DNA of 51,270 nucleotides from Candidatus Tetragenococcus pullicola (GCA_019115705.1 DXDB01000046.1:1-51270), one strand, 5' to 3'. Positions 8,688 to 19,766 are shown, numbered from the stretch's first letter. The notes: a model not told the origin generated them from the sequence alone. Made by a program: numbers and translations.

Positions 8688-9944
8688 CTACCTTTCTTTC
8701 AGATCTTCTAAAATGGATAGAACTTCTAAATCTCCTGGTTCATGTTCTAAATAATGGGTCAAAAGAGTTAAAGATTCTTGCAGTTGCCCTTCCTCTCGTA
8801 AAAAAATTCCGTACTCTTTCATAAAGTCAGGCTCGTGAGCCAATGCAACATTTGCCTCTTCGTAGTATCTTTTGGCTTGCTCGTATTCTTCTAGTTCATT
8901 ATAGGCATGAGCCAAGTTCCAAGCAGCATAAGGATTATCCAACACGTCAGGTGTATCCAGACAATCGATTACCTCTTCAAACCGTTCTTCATTTAGATAT
9001 AAATCACTTAATAAAAGTAGGGTTTTTTCCTCTTTCTCCCCAACTTTTAAAGCTTCTTGCAAGAATTCTTCAGCTTTTTTAGGGTCATGCAAACGATAGC
9101 TATTTTCAGAGGCAAAATGATAAAAATCTACCTGATATGGATTTTCATGTATTCCTTCTTCAATAACCAATTGTGCCTCCTCTAGAAGTTCTTCTTCTTG
9201 TAAACTTTCCGCTAAGTACAAATACAAGGCTTGATATTGAGGATTTTGTTCTCGTAATTGTTTTAAATAAAAAATCGTTTTATCATTTTCTTTTAGTTGG
9301 CGATAAACTAGTGCGAGTTGGAATAAGAGATCATCGGACTGATTTTTTTCCAAGGCTTTTTCCAAAATTTGAACGGCTTCTTCAAATTTCCCTTGCATGG
9401 TCAAAGCAGTCCCGATTCTTTCTGTTATTGAGATTCCTGAAAAAGTATCAACACCTTCTAATAACAACTGTTGATACAAACCTTCTGCTTCAGAAAAGCG
9501 ATCCATTGAAAAATATAGTTCGGCCAGAGCAAATTGAATCAACGGTTCTTCGGGAATAATTCGCGCTGCTTCCAGAAGTTTATTCTCACTTACTTCAGGT
9601 ATTCCTAATACTTGGTAAAGATCTGCTAATAACAATAAAGCTTCTGGATAGCGTTCATCTTCTTTGGGAACCGTCTCTAATAAGTCAAAAGCTGTCTCAA
9701 TTTGATCATTTTCAATAGCAATTTCTGCTAAGGGAAGATTATATACAATACTAGTTGTGTCTTTATTTTTTAATGTTTCAAAAACTTGTTGCGCTTCTTC
9801 TAAAAAGCCAATCGATAAAAGTTCTTCGCCTAAAGCTTCTAATACCTCTAGGTCATCATTTTCTAAAGCTTGTGTTAATTCTAATTGTGCTTGAGCAAGG
9901 TCTTCTTTTTCAAGTGCCTGCAACATTTTTTCACTATGTGTCAT
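8688..9944 (-). CDS. Tetratricopeptide repeat protein, YpiA-like
   Basis: Multiple TPR repeats; start MTHSEKMLQAL. Confidence 0.85.
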   Translation of the reverse strand: MTHSEKMLQALEKEDLAQAQLELTQALENDDLEVLEALGEELLSIGFLEEAQQVFETLKNKDTTSIVYNLPLAEIAIENDQIETAFDLLETVPKEDERYPEALLLLADLYQVLGIPEVSENKLLEAARIIPEEPLIQFALAELYFSMDRFSEAEGLYQQLLLEGVDTFSGISITERIGTALTMQGKFEEAVQILEKALEKNQSDDLLFQLALVYRQLKENDKTIFYLKQLREQNPQYQALYLYLAESLQEEELLEEAQLVIEEGIHENPYQVDFYHFASENSYRLHDPKKAEEFLQEALKVGEKEEKTLLLLSDLYLNEERFEEVIDCLDTPDVLDNPYAAWNLAHAYNELEEYEQAKRYYEEANVALAHEPDFMKEYGIFLREEGQLQESLTLLTHYLEHEPGDLEVLSILEDLKER

Positions 9945-9954
9945 GATAATTCCC

Positions 9955-10986
9955 TCAAATCTTAGAACAAATTTTTTGATAATTTTTTGCAGCTTGTAAC
10001 AAGTCTCTTTCTGAAGCTCGTTTGCTTTCACCTATTGTACCTATTTTTTCTAAAGTGACAAGTTCTTTGTCTTTTTCTTGCAACTTTAACACATTTTGCA
10101 AATATTCGGCAAGAGAGATCTGCCGAGGTAAAAAAATAGGAAAACCTAATCTATGTAACCACTTCAGGAAATTTTCTATTTGAAAATCTTCTATACTCCA
10201 TTGAATCGCCCAAAAAAGATGAAACAATAAACCGAAAAAGCGTTTCATACTTTCTGATAACAAATGTCCATTTTCAGTTAGATAAAAGGCTGTCTCAAAA
10301 ATTTTCCCAAAGTTTGATATCTCTTCTTCAAAGTTTTGATAAAATATCGTCACTGGCTCAACCAGTGCAGTAAATGCAGTATTTTCTAATTGTTTTTTTG
10401 AGGGAAAGTTTCTATAAAGAGTCTGTAAAAATGTATAATCACAGACAATTCCCGTTCGAATAAACATTTGTAAGTCGACAAGTTTTCCATCCACTTGTCT
10501 TTGAACAATGGTTTGATCCAAAAAAATTCTGTTTGCTAATACTTTGGTAGTCATCATCATTTCCGTTGGTTTTCCAAAAATTGAACAAGTTGACACTAAC
10601 GCTTGACTATAAGCTCTTAATGACACAGGAATCACCCAAAAATGACTCTTAATAGCGGTATTTCTATGGAGAAAACCAGTCAGTTGAATAACACCTTCAT
10701 TACCGAAAGCAAGAAATAAATGGTCCTCATTGCTAGAAAAACGGTTTAAAAAGCGTAAAGCATCCATTAGCTCTTGTATCGTGTTACTGTAGACAAGATT
10801 GGTACAAACATACCAGTCAATAGATGCCTTCGAAAACAGTCTTTGCAATTTTTCGAAAAAGCGCTCATAATAACGCTGATTGGTAAAAATAATAATATGT
10901 TTTCCAGCATAGTCTTTTTCTTGAATACTATTTGCTAAAATCTCGCCGTAATTAATCAGTGTTTTTTCTTGATAGGTTCGTTGCAT
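9955..10986 (-). CDS. Divergent 3-dehydroquinate synthase (AroB)-like protein, probably non-catalytic
   Basis: HLFLAFGNEGVIQLTGFLHRNTAIKSHFWVIPVSLRAYSQALVS aligns by eye with AroB 'GGGVVGDLAGFVAATYxRGIxxIQxPTTLLAQVDSSVG'; catalytic Gly/Asp/Lys positions replaced. Confidence 0.5.
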   Translation of the reverse strand: MQRTYQEKTLINYGEILANSIQEKDYAGKHIIIFTNQRYYERFFEKLQRLFSKASIDWYVCTNLVYSNTIQELMDALRFLNRFSSNEDHLFLAFGNEGVIQLTGFLHRNTAIKSHFWVIPVSLRAYSQALVSTCSIFGKPTEMMMTTKVLANRIFLDQTIVQRQVDGKLVDLQMFIRTGIVCDYTFLQTLYRNFPSKKQLENTAFTALVEPVTIFYQNFEEEISNFGKIFETAFYLTENGHLLSESMKRFFGLLFHLFWAIQWSIEDFQIENFLKWLHRLGFPIFLPRQISLAEYLQNVLKLQEKDKELVTLEKIGTIGESKRASERDLLQAAKNYQKICSKI

Positions 10987-11093
10987 GACGATTCCCTCAT
11001 TTTCATCATTTTAAAAAACAAAACTGCTATGTACTATTAATCTGTAAAAGAAACGAATGGGAACCCTACATACTACAGGGTTCCCAAGTCATT

Positions 11094-11369
11094 TTATTTT
11101 ACTGCATCTTTAAGTGCTTTTCCTGGTTTGAAGGCTGGTACCTTGCTTGCAGGGATTTGGATTTCTTCACCTGTTTGTGGGTTACGGCCTTTTCTTGCAG
11201 CACGTGAACGTACTTCAAAGTTCCCAAAACCAATCAATTGAACTTTTTCGCCGTTAGCTAAAGATTCTTGAATCGTTGAGAATACAGTATCAACTGCTGT
11301 AGTTGCATCTTTTTTAGTTAAATTTGTAGCTGCTGCAACTTTTTCGATAATTTCTGCTTTATTTGCCAT
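11094..11369 (-). CDS. hup: DNA-binding protein HU
   Basis: [30 protein letters not shown]...[45 protein letters not shown]. Confidence 0.97.
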   Translation of the reverse strand: MANKAEIIEKVAAATNLTKKDATTAVDTVFSTIQESLANGEKVQLIGFGNFEVRSRAARKGRNPQTGEEIQIPASKVPAFKPGKALKDAVK

Positions 11370-11619
11370 GGATGGATTCACCTCCCTAAAAATGTGATGT
11401 TCTACATCATATACAAGCTCTTGAACATGTTTCAAGACCTGTATGAAATATTGATTCATATCCATCAATATTCTGATATTACGTTATCACAAGAACCCTA
11501 CAATATCAAGGATTTTCGCACTTTTTAATGGCTTTTTTTGGTTTTTTTCGAATTTTTTCGAATTTATTCTTAGATAAGCAAATTTCGTTGTAAAAAGTAC
11601 CTTGCTATGGTAAAATCTA

Positions 11620-12930
11620 TTATTTTCGTCTTCTAGCTATAATTCGAATTGGTGTCCCATCAAAGTTAAAGGCTGCTCTAATTTGATTTTCTAAAAAACG
11701 AGCATAAGAAAAATGCATCAGTTCTTCTTCGTTTACAAAAACAACAAACGTGGGTGGTTTAACAGAAACTTGTGTCGCATAAAATATTTTCAGACGTTTC
11801 CCCTTATCTGTTGGTGTCGGATTAACAGCAACAGCATCCATAATCACTTCATTTAAGACAGCAGAAGAAATACGTAAATTTTGGCCTTCACTAACTTTTT
11901 CAATCAAATCTGGTAGTTGTTTTAATCGTTGTTTTGTAACTGCGGAAACAAAGAGAATGGGCGCGTAATCTAAATACAAAAACTCATTACGTATTTTTGT
12001 TTCAAATTCATGCATGGTATTCGTATCTTTTTTTAATAGATCCCATTTATTTACAACGATAATAATCCCACGACCTGCTTCATGAGCATATCCAGCTATT
12101 TTTTTATCCTGCTCCCGAATTCCTTCTTCCGCATTTAAGACTACAAGAATGATATCCGAACGATCGATTGCACGCATCGCCCGCATAACGCTGTACTTTT
12201 CAGTGGTTTCGTAAACTTTCCCACGTTTTCTCATACCGGCTGTATCAATCATGGTAAACTTTTGTCCACTATCACTAACAAATTGCGTATCGATGGCATC
12301 GCGAGTTGTTCCTTCTATTTCAGAAACAATCACACGTTCTTCGCCCAAAATAGCATTAATCAAGGAAGATTTACCAACATTAGGACGTCCAATTAAACTA
12401 AATCGAATGACATCTTCTTCGTTCTCTTCTTTTTCTTCTGGAAAATGTTTGATTACTTCATCTAATAAGTCACCAAGTCCTAAGCCATGACTACCTGAAA
12501 GTGGGAAAGGATCACCTAAACCTAAACTATAAAAGCCATAGATATCAGCTCTCATTTCAGGATTATCCACTTTATTTACCGCTAAAATAACCGGTTTGTT
12601 ACTTCTATAAAGAATGTGAGCCACTAATTCATCAGCATCTGTAATTCCTTCTTTTGCACTAACGATAAATAAAATCACATCTGCTTCTTCAATTGCAATT
12701 TCTGCTTGGTATTTGATCTGATCCATAAAAGGTTCATCACCTAAATCGATGCCCCCTGTATCAATAATATGAAATTGTTGATTCAACCATTCACCTGTCG
12801 CATAAATACGATCACGTGTCACTCCTGGAGTATCTTCCACGATCGAAATACGTTCACCAGCAATACGATTAAAAATTGTCGATTTACCGACATTGGGACG
12901 ACCGACGATGGCCATTGTTGGAATTGCCAT
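11620..12930 (-). CDS. der: Ribosome biogenesis GTPase Der
   Basis: Two G domains: [12 protein letters not shown] and [14 protein letters not shown]-like C-terminus. Confidence 0.97.
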   Translation of the reverse strand: MAIPTMAIVGRPNVGKSTIFNRIAGERISIVEDTPGVTRDRIYATGEWLNQQFHIIDTGGIDLGDEPFMDQIKYQAEIAIEEADVILFIVSAKEGITDADELVAHILYRSNKPVILAVNKVDNPEMRADIYGFYSLGLGDPFPLSGSHGLGLGDLLDEVIKHFPEEKEENEEDVIRFSLIGRPNVGKSSLINAILGEERVIVSEIEGTTRDAIDTQFVSDSGQKFTMIDTAGMRKRGKVYETTEKYSVMRAMRAIDRSDIILVVLNAEEGIREQDKKIAGYAHEAGRGIIIVVNKWDLLKKDTNTMHEFETKIRNEFLYLDYAPILFVSAVTKQRLKQLPDLIEKVSEGQNLRISSAVLNEVIMDAVAVNPTPTDKGKRLKIFYATQVSVKPPTFVVFVNEEELMHFSYARFLENQIRAAFNFDGTPIRIIARRRK

Positions 12931-13360
12931 GATTTTCCTCCATTCTAATAAATAAAAATAATTCTCTTGATAAGATTAATCAACAAGTAAAAAGCACTTG
13001 TCAATTCTGACCTTTCCTAGTTTACCCAAAGCAGCAACAACATGCAAGTACCAATTGATTAAGTTTTTTCTCTAGCTTCTTTACGTTTCCATTCATAGCT
13101 AATTTTTTTCGATCAAGGTTTTACTACACTAATGAGTCTACTAATGTCAGCCATAGGACCAATCTGAGGCAATAGTCTGAGATTTTTCAAGTTTCAAATA
13201 GAAACTAGACGCTAAACATCGAGGCTTTGTAATTCACATTTGCTACTCTTTCACAGTTGACTTTCGTCTATCACCAAGTGAAGTGCCTGATTCAACCGTG
13301 AATTGTAACTCCTTAGCATTTTAGTGAACATTTATTTTTTAAAAGTTGCCAAACGAAAAA

Positions 13361-13402
13361 GAGCTAGAAAACATCGCTTTGTTTCCCAGCTCTTTGGTAA
13401 AA
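13361..13402 (-). terminator. Rho-independent terminator downstream of rpsA
   Basis: Minus strand: AAGAGCTGGGAAAC-aaagcgat-GTTTTCTAGCTCTTTTTCG. Confidence 0.7.
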
Positions 13403-13440
13403 GAATCATGCAGTGACAAGCTTTTATTAGCTTATACTCC

Positions 13441-14667
13441 TTACTCATTATCTTCGTCTTGTTCTTGTTCCTTTAAAGCCTCACCTAAGATATCGCCCAT
13501 CGTAAAGCCGGTATTTTCTTCTGAATCTTCATAAGTATCAGTAGCAGGTTGTACTTTCTCTTCTGATTCAGGTTTTTCTTCCAAAGCTTTGATACTTAGC
13601 GCGATGCGATGATCTTCTGGGTTTACATCCAACACTTTAACTTGGATTGTATCTCCTTCTGTCAATACTTCATGAGGAGTTGCAATATGTTTGTGTGAAA
13701 TTTGTGAAATATGAACCAATCCTTCCACACCAGGAAATACTTCGACAAAGGCTCCAAAGCTAGTTAGACGTTTTACAGTTCCTTCTAACACACTACCAAC
13801 AGGCGCTTTGTCTTCAATATCTTCCCAAGGTCCAGGGAGAGTATCTTTAATCGATAAGGATACACGTTCGCGATCTGGGTCTACTGATAAAACAGCAACA
13901 TTTACAGTTTGGCCCACTTTTAATACATCGCTTGGTTTGCCTACATGAGTATGTGAGATTTCAGAAACATGGACGAGTCCATCGATTCCGCCAAGGTCTA
14001 CAAAAGCACCAAAATCTGTCAAACGTGCTACTTTTCCTTCAACAACATCGCCTTCGTGAAGAGTAGAAAGAACTTCAGCTCTTTGTTGTTCTTTTTCTGC
14101 TTCCACAATCGCTTTATGAGAAAGAATCAAACGATTTTCAGAAGGTTCAATTTCAATAATTTTAAAGGTCAATGTTTGTCCTTTATATTCATCAAAATTT
14201 TCTACAAAATGGTCTTCTACCATAGAAGCAGGTACAAAGCCACGTACACCTACATCTACCACGAGCCCACCTTTCACAACATTTGTTACAGGAGCTTCAA
14301 TAACTTTTCCTTCTTGATAATCTTTTTCAATATCTTCCCAAACTTTTTTCGCATCTAAGCGACGTTTAGAAAGGAGATAGCTTCCATTTTCTTTGTCTTT
14401 ACCTATTGTAGAGATGACAACTACTTCAAGAACATCGCCAACCTTGACCAAGTCATGAATATCTTCTGTGTGCCCTGTAGAAAGTTCTTTTAAAGGAACT
14501 ACCCCTTCAACACCTGCACCTTCGATTCCTAAAATGGCTTGTTTATCTTCAATGGCTAAAACTTCACCTTTGACGATATCGCCAATTTTCACTTCTGGAA
14601 CATTGCTTAAAGCAGCTTCCATTGATTCATTGGCATTTTCAGTTTTCTTGTTTTCAATTTCTGTCAT
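13441..14667 (-). CDS. rpsA: 30S ribosomal protein S1 homolog
   Basis: Four S1 repeats (e.g. GKVARLTDFGAFVDLGGIDGLVHVSEISH). Confidence 0.95.
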   Translation of the reverse strand: MTEIENKKTENANESMEAALSNVPEVKIGDIVKGEVLAIEDKQAILGIEGAGVEGVVPLKELSTGHTEDIHDLVKVGDVLEVVVISTIGKDKENGSYLLSKRRLDAKKVWEDIEKDYQEGKVIEAPVTNVVKGGLVVDVGVRGFVPASMVEDHFVENFDEYKGQTLTFKIIEIEPSENRLILSHKAIVEAEKEQQRAEVLSTLHEGDVVEGKVARLTDFGAFVDLGGIDGLVHVSEISHTHVGKPSDVLKVGQTVNVAVLSVDPDRERVSLSIKDTLPGPWEDIEDKAPVGSVLEGTVKRLTSFGAFVEVFPGVEGLVHISQISHKHIATPHEVLTEGDTIQVKVLDVNPEDHRIALSIKALEEKPESEEKVQPATDTYEDSEENTGFTMGDILGEALKEQEQDEDNE

Positions 14668-14857
14668 TCCATATGTCCTCCTAACCAACAATTGTTTTGA
14701 ACTTACACTACATATAATAGTTTATGCTATTCTTAACAAAAAATAAAGCGATTACCGCTTATTTTCATAAAAAAATGCATTTTTTCATCAATAAACGACA
14801 ATTCAGTAGAAAATTACTGTAAAAATAATCATTTATGATTTTTTTAAAAAATTGAAC

Positions 14858-15532
14858 TTATCTTTTCTGATCAATTACTTTTTTTATGGCAGTTACCACT
14901 TCTGAGATTGTCATTCCTGTGGTATCGATTAAAATGGCATCTTCAGCTTGTTTCAAGGGAGAATCTTGCCGATTAGAATCCAGATAGTCTCTTTGTTCGA
15001 TTTCTTTTTTCAACACATCAAAATCTTCCTGGATCCCTTTTCCCAGATTTTCTTTAAAGCGACGTTTTGCTCGTTCTGTAGCACTGGCTACTAAAAATAT
15101 TTTAACCTCTGCCTCAGGTAAAACGACCGTACCAATATCTCTACCATCCATTACAACACCACCAAATTTGGCGATTTCTTGTTGCTGTTGAACGAGTTTT
15201 TTTCGAACTTTAGAAAAAGCTGAGACTTCAGAGACATTATTTGTCACTGCTACTTCTCGGATTTTATCAGTGATATCTTCTCCATCACAAATGACCAATT
15301 GGCCTTTTGTTGTAGATTGAAAACTAATCGGATAACGTTCGATCAATTCCGTTAGTTTTTTCTCATCACTAAAAGATATGTGATGTTTTAAAGCCAAGTA
15401 CGTAATGCTACGATACATCGCCCCAGTGTCAGTATAGATGTACCCCAAATCGTTGGCTAAAATTTTAGCCACTGTACTCTTTCCTGATGAAGCTGGACCA
15501 TCGATAGCAATATTTATCTTTCCCACATTCAT
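14858..15532 (-). CDS. cmk: Cytidylate kinase
   Basis: [41 protein letters not shown]. Confidence 0.97.
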   Translation of the reverse strand: MNVGKINIAIDGPASSGKSTVAKILANDLGYIYTDTGAMYRSITYLALKHHISFSDEKKLTELIERYPISFQSTTKGQLVICDGEDITDKIREVAVTNNVSEVSAFSKVRKKLVQQQQEIAKFGGVVMDGRDIGTVVLPEAEVKIFLVASATERAKRRFKENLGKGIQEDFDVLKKEIEQRDYLDSNRQDSPLKQAEDAILIDTTGMTISEVVTAIKKVIDQKR

Positions 15533-15600
15533 TCTCCTCGTTTGAATAAATCAATCGGTGATCTATTCTATTTTCCTAGCCTTTTCTCCAATTCATCCTC

Positions 15601-16203
15601 TTATTTGATTCTCAATTGGTCACCAGGATTAAGGTGAAAATCATCTGGATTAATCCCATTTAATTGATATAACGTTTCAAGTGAAATACCATTTCGTTCA
15701 GCCACTTGTTGTGGTCCCTCACCGTCTAAAACAGTCGTATATTCTTGTTGATTTTGCTCTTGGTTTTGATCAACATCTTCTTGATTGTCTTCTGCTTCTT
15801 GGTTATTTTCGTTCTCATTTTCTTCTGGTGCTTGTGATTCTTCAGGTTCCGATTCACTTTCAGAAGTGGATGTAGATGTTTCCGATGTTGAACTTACCGT
15901 AGAAGATTCTTCTGTAGAAGTGCTACTTGAAACCATTGTAGACGATTCTGTTGTACTTGTGGAACTAGCGCTACCCGTTTGGTTGTTTCGATTCATTACC
16001 CAAATACTAGCTACTGTTGGAACCGCGACAATTAAAACTAATAAAATTAGGATCAACGTTAAAAAGGTACTGTTGCCCCTTTTTTGTTTGTGTTGCTCAG
16101 AGCGACTCATATTTTCCTCGCCCTCAGTATCATAAATTGGTTGTTCCCATGGCTCTTCTGATTGGTTCTTGTTCTTTTTGCTCAATTTTATGACCTCCCA
16201 CAT
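15601..16203 (-). CDS. LysM-domain surface protein (SAG1386/EF1546-like)
   Basis: N-terminal cytoplasmic and TM segments, Ser/Thr/Glu-rich linker, C-terminal LysM (VAERNGISLETLYQLNGINPDDFHLNPGDQLRIK). Confidence 0.85.
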   Translation of the reverse strand: MWEVIKLSKKNKNQSEEPWEQPIYDTEGEENMSRSEQHKQKRGNSTFLTLILILLVLIVAVPTVASIWVMNRNNQTGSASSTSTTESSTMVSSSTSTEESSTVSSTSETSTSTSESESEPEESQAPEENENENNQEAEDNQEDVDQNQEQNQQEYTTVLDGEGPQQVAERNGISLETLYQLNGINPDDFHLNPGDQLRIK

Positions 16204-16257
16204 ACTCTCCGATGTATTATACCATAAGATAGTAAAATCTGTCTTGAAAAATCCCTA

Positions 16258-17649
16258 TCAATTTTCAGTTTTAAACAATTTTAGTAAAATCTCTTGCCAA
16301 GCTAGGTTTTCATTCACAACTTGCTTTTCTCCCACTGTTTTTTCTATTAATTTGGCACCATGAAAATCACAACAATTCTCAGGATTTTTCGTTTGTTTTT
16401 CCTGAAAATAGGTCATCAAAAAATGGCGGTGACAACCTTTATCTTTGATATAGTCTAGCATTTGCATTAACTTTTTATATTTTTGTTCTTCATTGACTTC
16501 TAATCGTTGTCTAAATGTTGCCATTCCTTCCAAACGACCTTGTTCAAGCCACTTTTGCTGAATGTCTTCTTTATTGATGGTTCTTCCATTGCCAAGGGCG
16601 GTTTCAAACATTTGCCGTTGTTGCTTTGTTTTTTGTTGAAAATAATAATGAATTTTTTCGTCTCCCTCTTTATATAGCAAAATTGCATCACTTAAAGAAC
16701 CATCTCTTCCCGCTCGACCAATTTCTTGTAAATAATTTTCTAACGAGTCTGGTAGATCGTAATGAATGATACGACAGATATTTCCTTTATCAATTCCCAT
16801 TCCAAAAGCATTTGTGGCAATTAGAAATTGCAATTGATCGTCATTAAATTGTTTTTGAAGCATGCGTCGTTGATTACTCGTCAATCCTCCGTGATAAAAG
16901 CCCAGAGAAAAGTCATTTTTTAAAGAAGAATAAAGGGTTTCTACTTGTTTACGTGTGGCACAATAAATCAATCCCGGCCCAGGACATTTTTCCATAAGCT
17001 CTCTTAAATCCTCATACTTACTAGCTGTTTGATGAACAAATAAGGCAATATTGGGACGGTCCATCGAATAGACAATTTCATTGGCGTCTTGTGTTAACAA
17101 TAATTGTAAAATTTCATGTTTCACCTTTTTAGTCGCACTTCCTGTCAGTGCCAAAGTCAACGGGGAACCTAATTTTTCTTTTATGAGGCCTAAATTTCGA
17201 TATTCAGGTCGAAAGTCGATTCCCCACTGTGAGATACAATGAGCTTCATCAACAACAAATAAGGCAATTTTTTGCTTTCTTAATGTGTCAATGACCTTTT
17301 CTTGAACGAGCATTTCTGGACTTAAAAAAACAAACTTGTATTTTTTTAGATGCTGTAAAACAAATTCTTTCTCCGAATTTTGTAAGGTACTGTTTATAGC
17401 AATTGCTCTTTTTTCACCAAGCCTTAATAAAGAATCTACTTGGTCTTCCATCAAAGAAATCAATGGAGAAACAATTAAGACTAGGCCCTCTTTTAAATAT
17501 CCTGTCATTTGATAGCAAAGACTTTTCCCTGTTCCCGTTGGTAATATAGCCAACGTGTCTTTACCTTCCATTAGCGAGGAAATAACTTCCTTTTGACCAG
17601 GGCGGAAATACTCATAATCAAAAAACTTCTTTAATTGTTCTTCTAGCAT
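16258..17649 (-). CDS. recQ: RecQ family ATP-dependent DNA helicase
   Basis: LPTGTGKSLCYQ, DEAHCISQWGIDFRPEY, IGRAGRDG. Confidence 0.93.
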   Translation of the reverse strand: MLEEQLKKFFDYEYFRPGQKEVISSLMEGKDTLAILPTGTGKSLCYQMTGYLKEGLVLIVSPLISLMEDQVDSLLRLGEKRAIAINSTLQNSEKEFVLQHLKKYKFVFLSPEMLVQEKVIDTLRKQKIALFVVDEAHCISQWGIDFRPEYRNLGLIKEKLGSPLTLALTGSATKKVKHEILQLLLTQDANEIVYSMDRPNIALFVHQTASKYEDLRELMEKCPGPGLIYCATRKQVETLYSSLKNDFSLGFYHGGLTSNQRRMLQKQFNDDQLQFLIATNAFGMGIDKGNICRIIHYDLPDSLENYLQEIGRAGRDGSLSDAILLYKEGDEKIHYYFQQKTKQQRQMFETALGNGRTINKEDIQQKWLEQGRLEGMATFRQRLEVNEEQKYKKLMQMLDYIKDKGCHRHFLMTYFQEKQTKNPENCCDFHGAKLIEKTVGEKQVVNENLAWQEILLKLFKTEN

Positions 17650-18650
17650 GCCTTATGTCCTTTCTCATAGATTTGATACAGTCTTAATTCTAAAAATGGC
17701 AAATCTGTTTTCTCGAGAATTTTTTTATAAGGAATATTCCAAGATTTTTTCGGTAATTTTTCCATTTTTCCCCATTGGTCTTTGGAAATGAATTGATCAA
17801 AGGGAAAATTCGGATCTTGAAGCGACCATTCGATTAAATGGTCTTGAATCGTTCCTGGCTTTAAATGACGAAGTTGAACCAATTCTTTCATGGTATGACC
17901 TTGTTTGCTCAATTGAAGCGTCTTTAGCATACTTTGTCCTTTATTTGCTATCAACAAATTACGCAAAAAGTGATAGAGTAAAAAATCGCGTTGGTTTGTC
18001 AACTCCTGCAAAAAAAGATGAATGGCATCGGCAAAATAGAGTTGGGCCCAAGGTGTTTTTTGATAATTTTCCGAAACTAATTGAAAGTAAACTTGACCAT
18101 TTTGATTGAAACCTGTCAATGTGCTTGCTAAAAAATCCGCCTTTTCTTGAGAAATATTCTCAAAAAGATGTTGCATTTCATGATAAAGTATTTGAGAAAT
18201 TTCTTCTCTATTTTCAACAATCACCTGCCGCACGGGCTCAGTATATAATGGACTAGTCTCTATCGGTTGATAGTTTTTTGTCTTGTCTAAATTAGAAACA
18301 GCTTGAACCAACAATTGTACTGATCGCCAACAATTTTCATAGGTTTTTCCGTATCTAAAGAAATCGAGATTTTTTAAATCTGACAAGCGATTCGTCTGAT
18401 CTTCTTTGTCTAAAATTTGCATTTGCCAATTTTCATCGATTCTAAGCTTTCCTTTGCTTTTCAAAGTTTTAAGTATTTTAAAAAAAGCGTCTTTCTTCAG
18501 AGTTGGGAACGCTGAAAAATAGGCTAGTAAATCATGAAAATAAGCATAAGAAAGTACCGAACTCGTTTTTTTACCTGCCAAGATCTGATAAACAGTCGTG
18601 GCCTTCAGCTTGTCATTTTGAGCGAATAAGTCTAAAATAAAATCATCCAT
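17643..18650 (-). CDS. YpbB-like helix-turn-helix protein
   Basis: Overlaps recQ start as in ypbB-recQ pairs; C-terminal HTH region; start MDDFILDLFAQ. Confidence 0.75.
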   Translation of the reverse strand: MDDFILDLFAQNDKLKATTVYQILAGKKTSSVLSYAYFHDLLAYFSAFPTLKKDAFFKILKTLKSKGKLRIDENWQMQILDKEDQTNRLSDLKNLDFFRYGKTYENCWRSVQLLVQAVSNLDKTKNYQPIETSPLYTEPVRQVIVENREEISQILYHEMQHLFENISQEKADFLASTLTGFNQNGQVYFQLVSENYQKTPWAQLYFADAIHLFLQELTNQRDFLLYHFLRNLLIANKGQSMLKTLQLSKQGHTMKELVQLRHLKPGTIQDHLIEWSLQDPNFPFDQFISKDQWGKMEKLPKKSWNIPYKKILEKTDLPFLELRLYQIYEKGHKAC

Positions 18651-18670
18651 TATTAACCTCCAGAAAGTGA

Positions 18671-18895
18671 GTGAACCAATTGTCCAAACGTTGCAAACTC
18701 GTAAAAAACCGCTGCATTGCTTGTGGTCTATGTGCGATACAGGCTCCAAATATTTTTGATTATGATGAAGACGGTCTTGTTTTATTTGCCCAAGAACCAG
18801 AAGCAAGTCAACAGTTTATTGCTCCTGATGAACAAGAAGCTGTCTTAGCCGCTTATAAAAAATGTCCAGTTCGCGCTATCCTTTTGGAACATTGA
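18671..18895 (+). CDS. fer: Ferredoxin (4Fe-4S)
   Basis: NRCIACGLCAIQAPNIFDYDEDGLV...KCPVRAILLEH; divergent from ypbB. Confidence 0.88.
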   Translation: MNQLSKRCKLVKNRCIACGLCAIQAPNIFDYDEDGLVLFAQEPEASQQFIAPDEQEAVLAAYKKCPVRAILLEH

Positions 18896-19023
18896 TTCTT
18901 TTCAAATGAAAGATACGCAAAAATAGTCTACTTCTTCTTTTATTTATGATAAGGATAACAGATTTACAAAAAACAAAAAAGACATCCTCACTTAAAAAAA
19001 GGATGTCTTTATTTTTATCTCAT

Positions 19024-19635
19024 TTAATTTTTTAGATTCGTGTGAATATGCGGATTAGAAACATTTTTTTTACTTTGTAACCAAGGTAAAAGTTTGGCAT
19101 GCAAAACTAGAAACACACCACTAACGATTGTTCCTTTGATTAAATTAAAAGGTAAAATACCAATCATGACATAACTAGCTAAAGACATACCTAAAAATTG
19201 ATCCGCACTAATTTGGAAAAACTTCAAATAAAGCGGCGTAATTACCAAATAATTAGCTAAACTCATAAACACGCTCATAGCAATAATTCCCATTACCAAA
19301 CCTAATACCTTATTTTTCATAGTATTCTTTTTATTAAAAAACAAATAAACAGGATAGGTAAAGACAAGCGTTGCTAAAAAACTAGCCATATCTCCTACTA
19401 GATTTTGCGGTGTTAAACCTGTAGTAATCAGATGTAAAAATGAGCGAATAAAGGCTGTTGAAATCCCTGCAGCCGGTCCAAATAAAAACATACTGAGCAT
19501 CACCGGAATATCAGAAAAATCGATCTTTAGAAAGCTAAAGGCAGGCATGATCGGAATAGCTACATATTGCAAAACCAAGCCCATCGCCGCAAACATTGAA
19601 ACAGAAACCATTTTTTGTACTTTGTTGTTCTTCAT
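19024..19635 (-). CDS. ribU: ECF-type riboflavin transporter S component
   Basis: RibU-like membrane protein (PAFSFLKIDFSDIPVMLSMFLFGPAAGI) preceded by an FMN riboswitch. Confidence 0.92.
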   Translation of the reverse strand: MKNNKVQKMVSVSMFAAMGLVLQYVAIPIMPAFSFLKIDFSDIPVMLSMFLFGPAAGISTAFIRSFLHLITTGLTPQNLVGDMASFLATLVFTYPVYLFFNKKNTMKNKVLGLVMGIIAMSVFMSLANYLVITPLYLKFFQISADQFLGMSLASYVMIGILPFNLIKGTIVSGVFLVLHAKLLPWLQSKKNVSNPHIHTNLKN

Positions 19636-19705
19636 ATAAATCCTCCTAAGTGTAAGGATTCCTCTTCAAACGAACTTATTTAATTTCCTTTTTAAGCATA
19701 AAAAC

Positions 19706-19731
19706 ACCCTATTTCTCAGGAGAAATAGGGT
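19706..19731 (-). terminator. Riboswitch-associated terminator hairpin
   Basis: Perfect 12-bp stem accctatttctc/gagaaatagggt followed on the minus strand by gTTTTTatg. Confidence 0.8.
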
Positions 19732-19766
19732 ATCTGAAAGCTATAAATAGGCATATCAAATACGTC

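Noticed and set aside
13969-14358. 129-aa plus-strand ORF inside rpsA
   Set aside because: Low-complexity Phe/Asn-rich antisense translation of S1 repeats.
13441-14667. Internal repeats in the S1 homolog
   Set aside because: These are the expected tandem S1 domains, not a novel repeat array.
15785-16135. 116-aa plus-strand ORF opposite the LysM protein
   Set aside because: Arises from the Ser/Glu-rich linker read backwards; no independent support.
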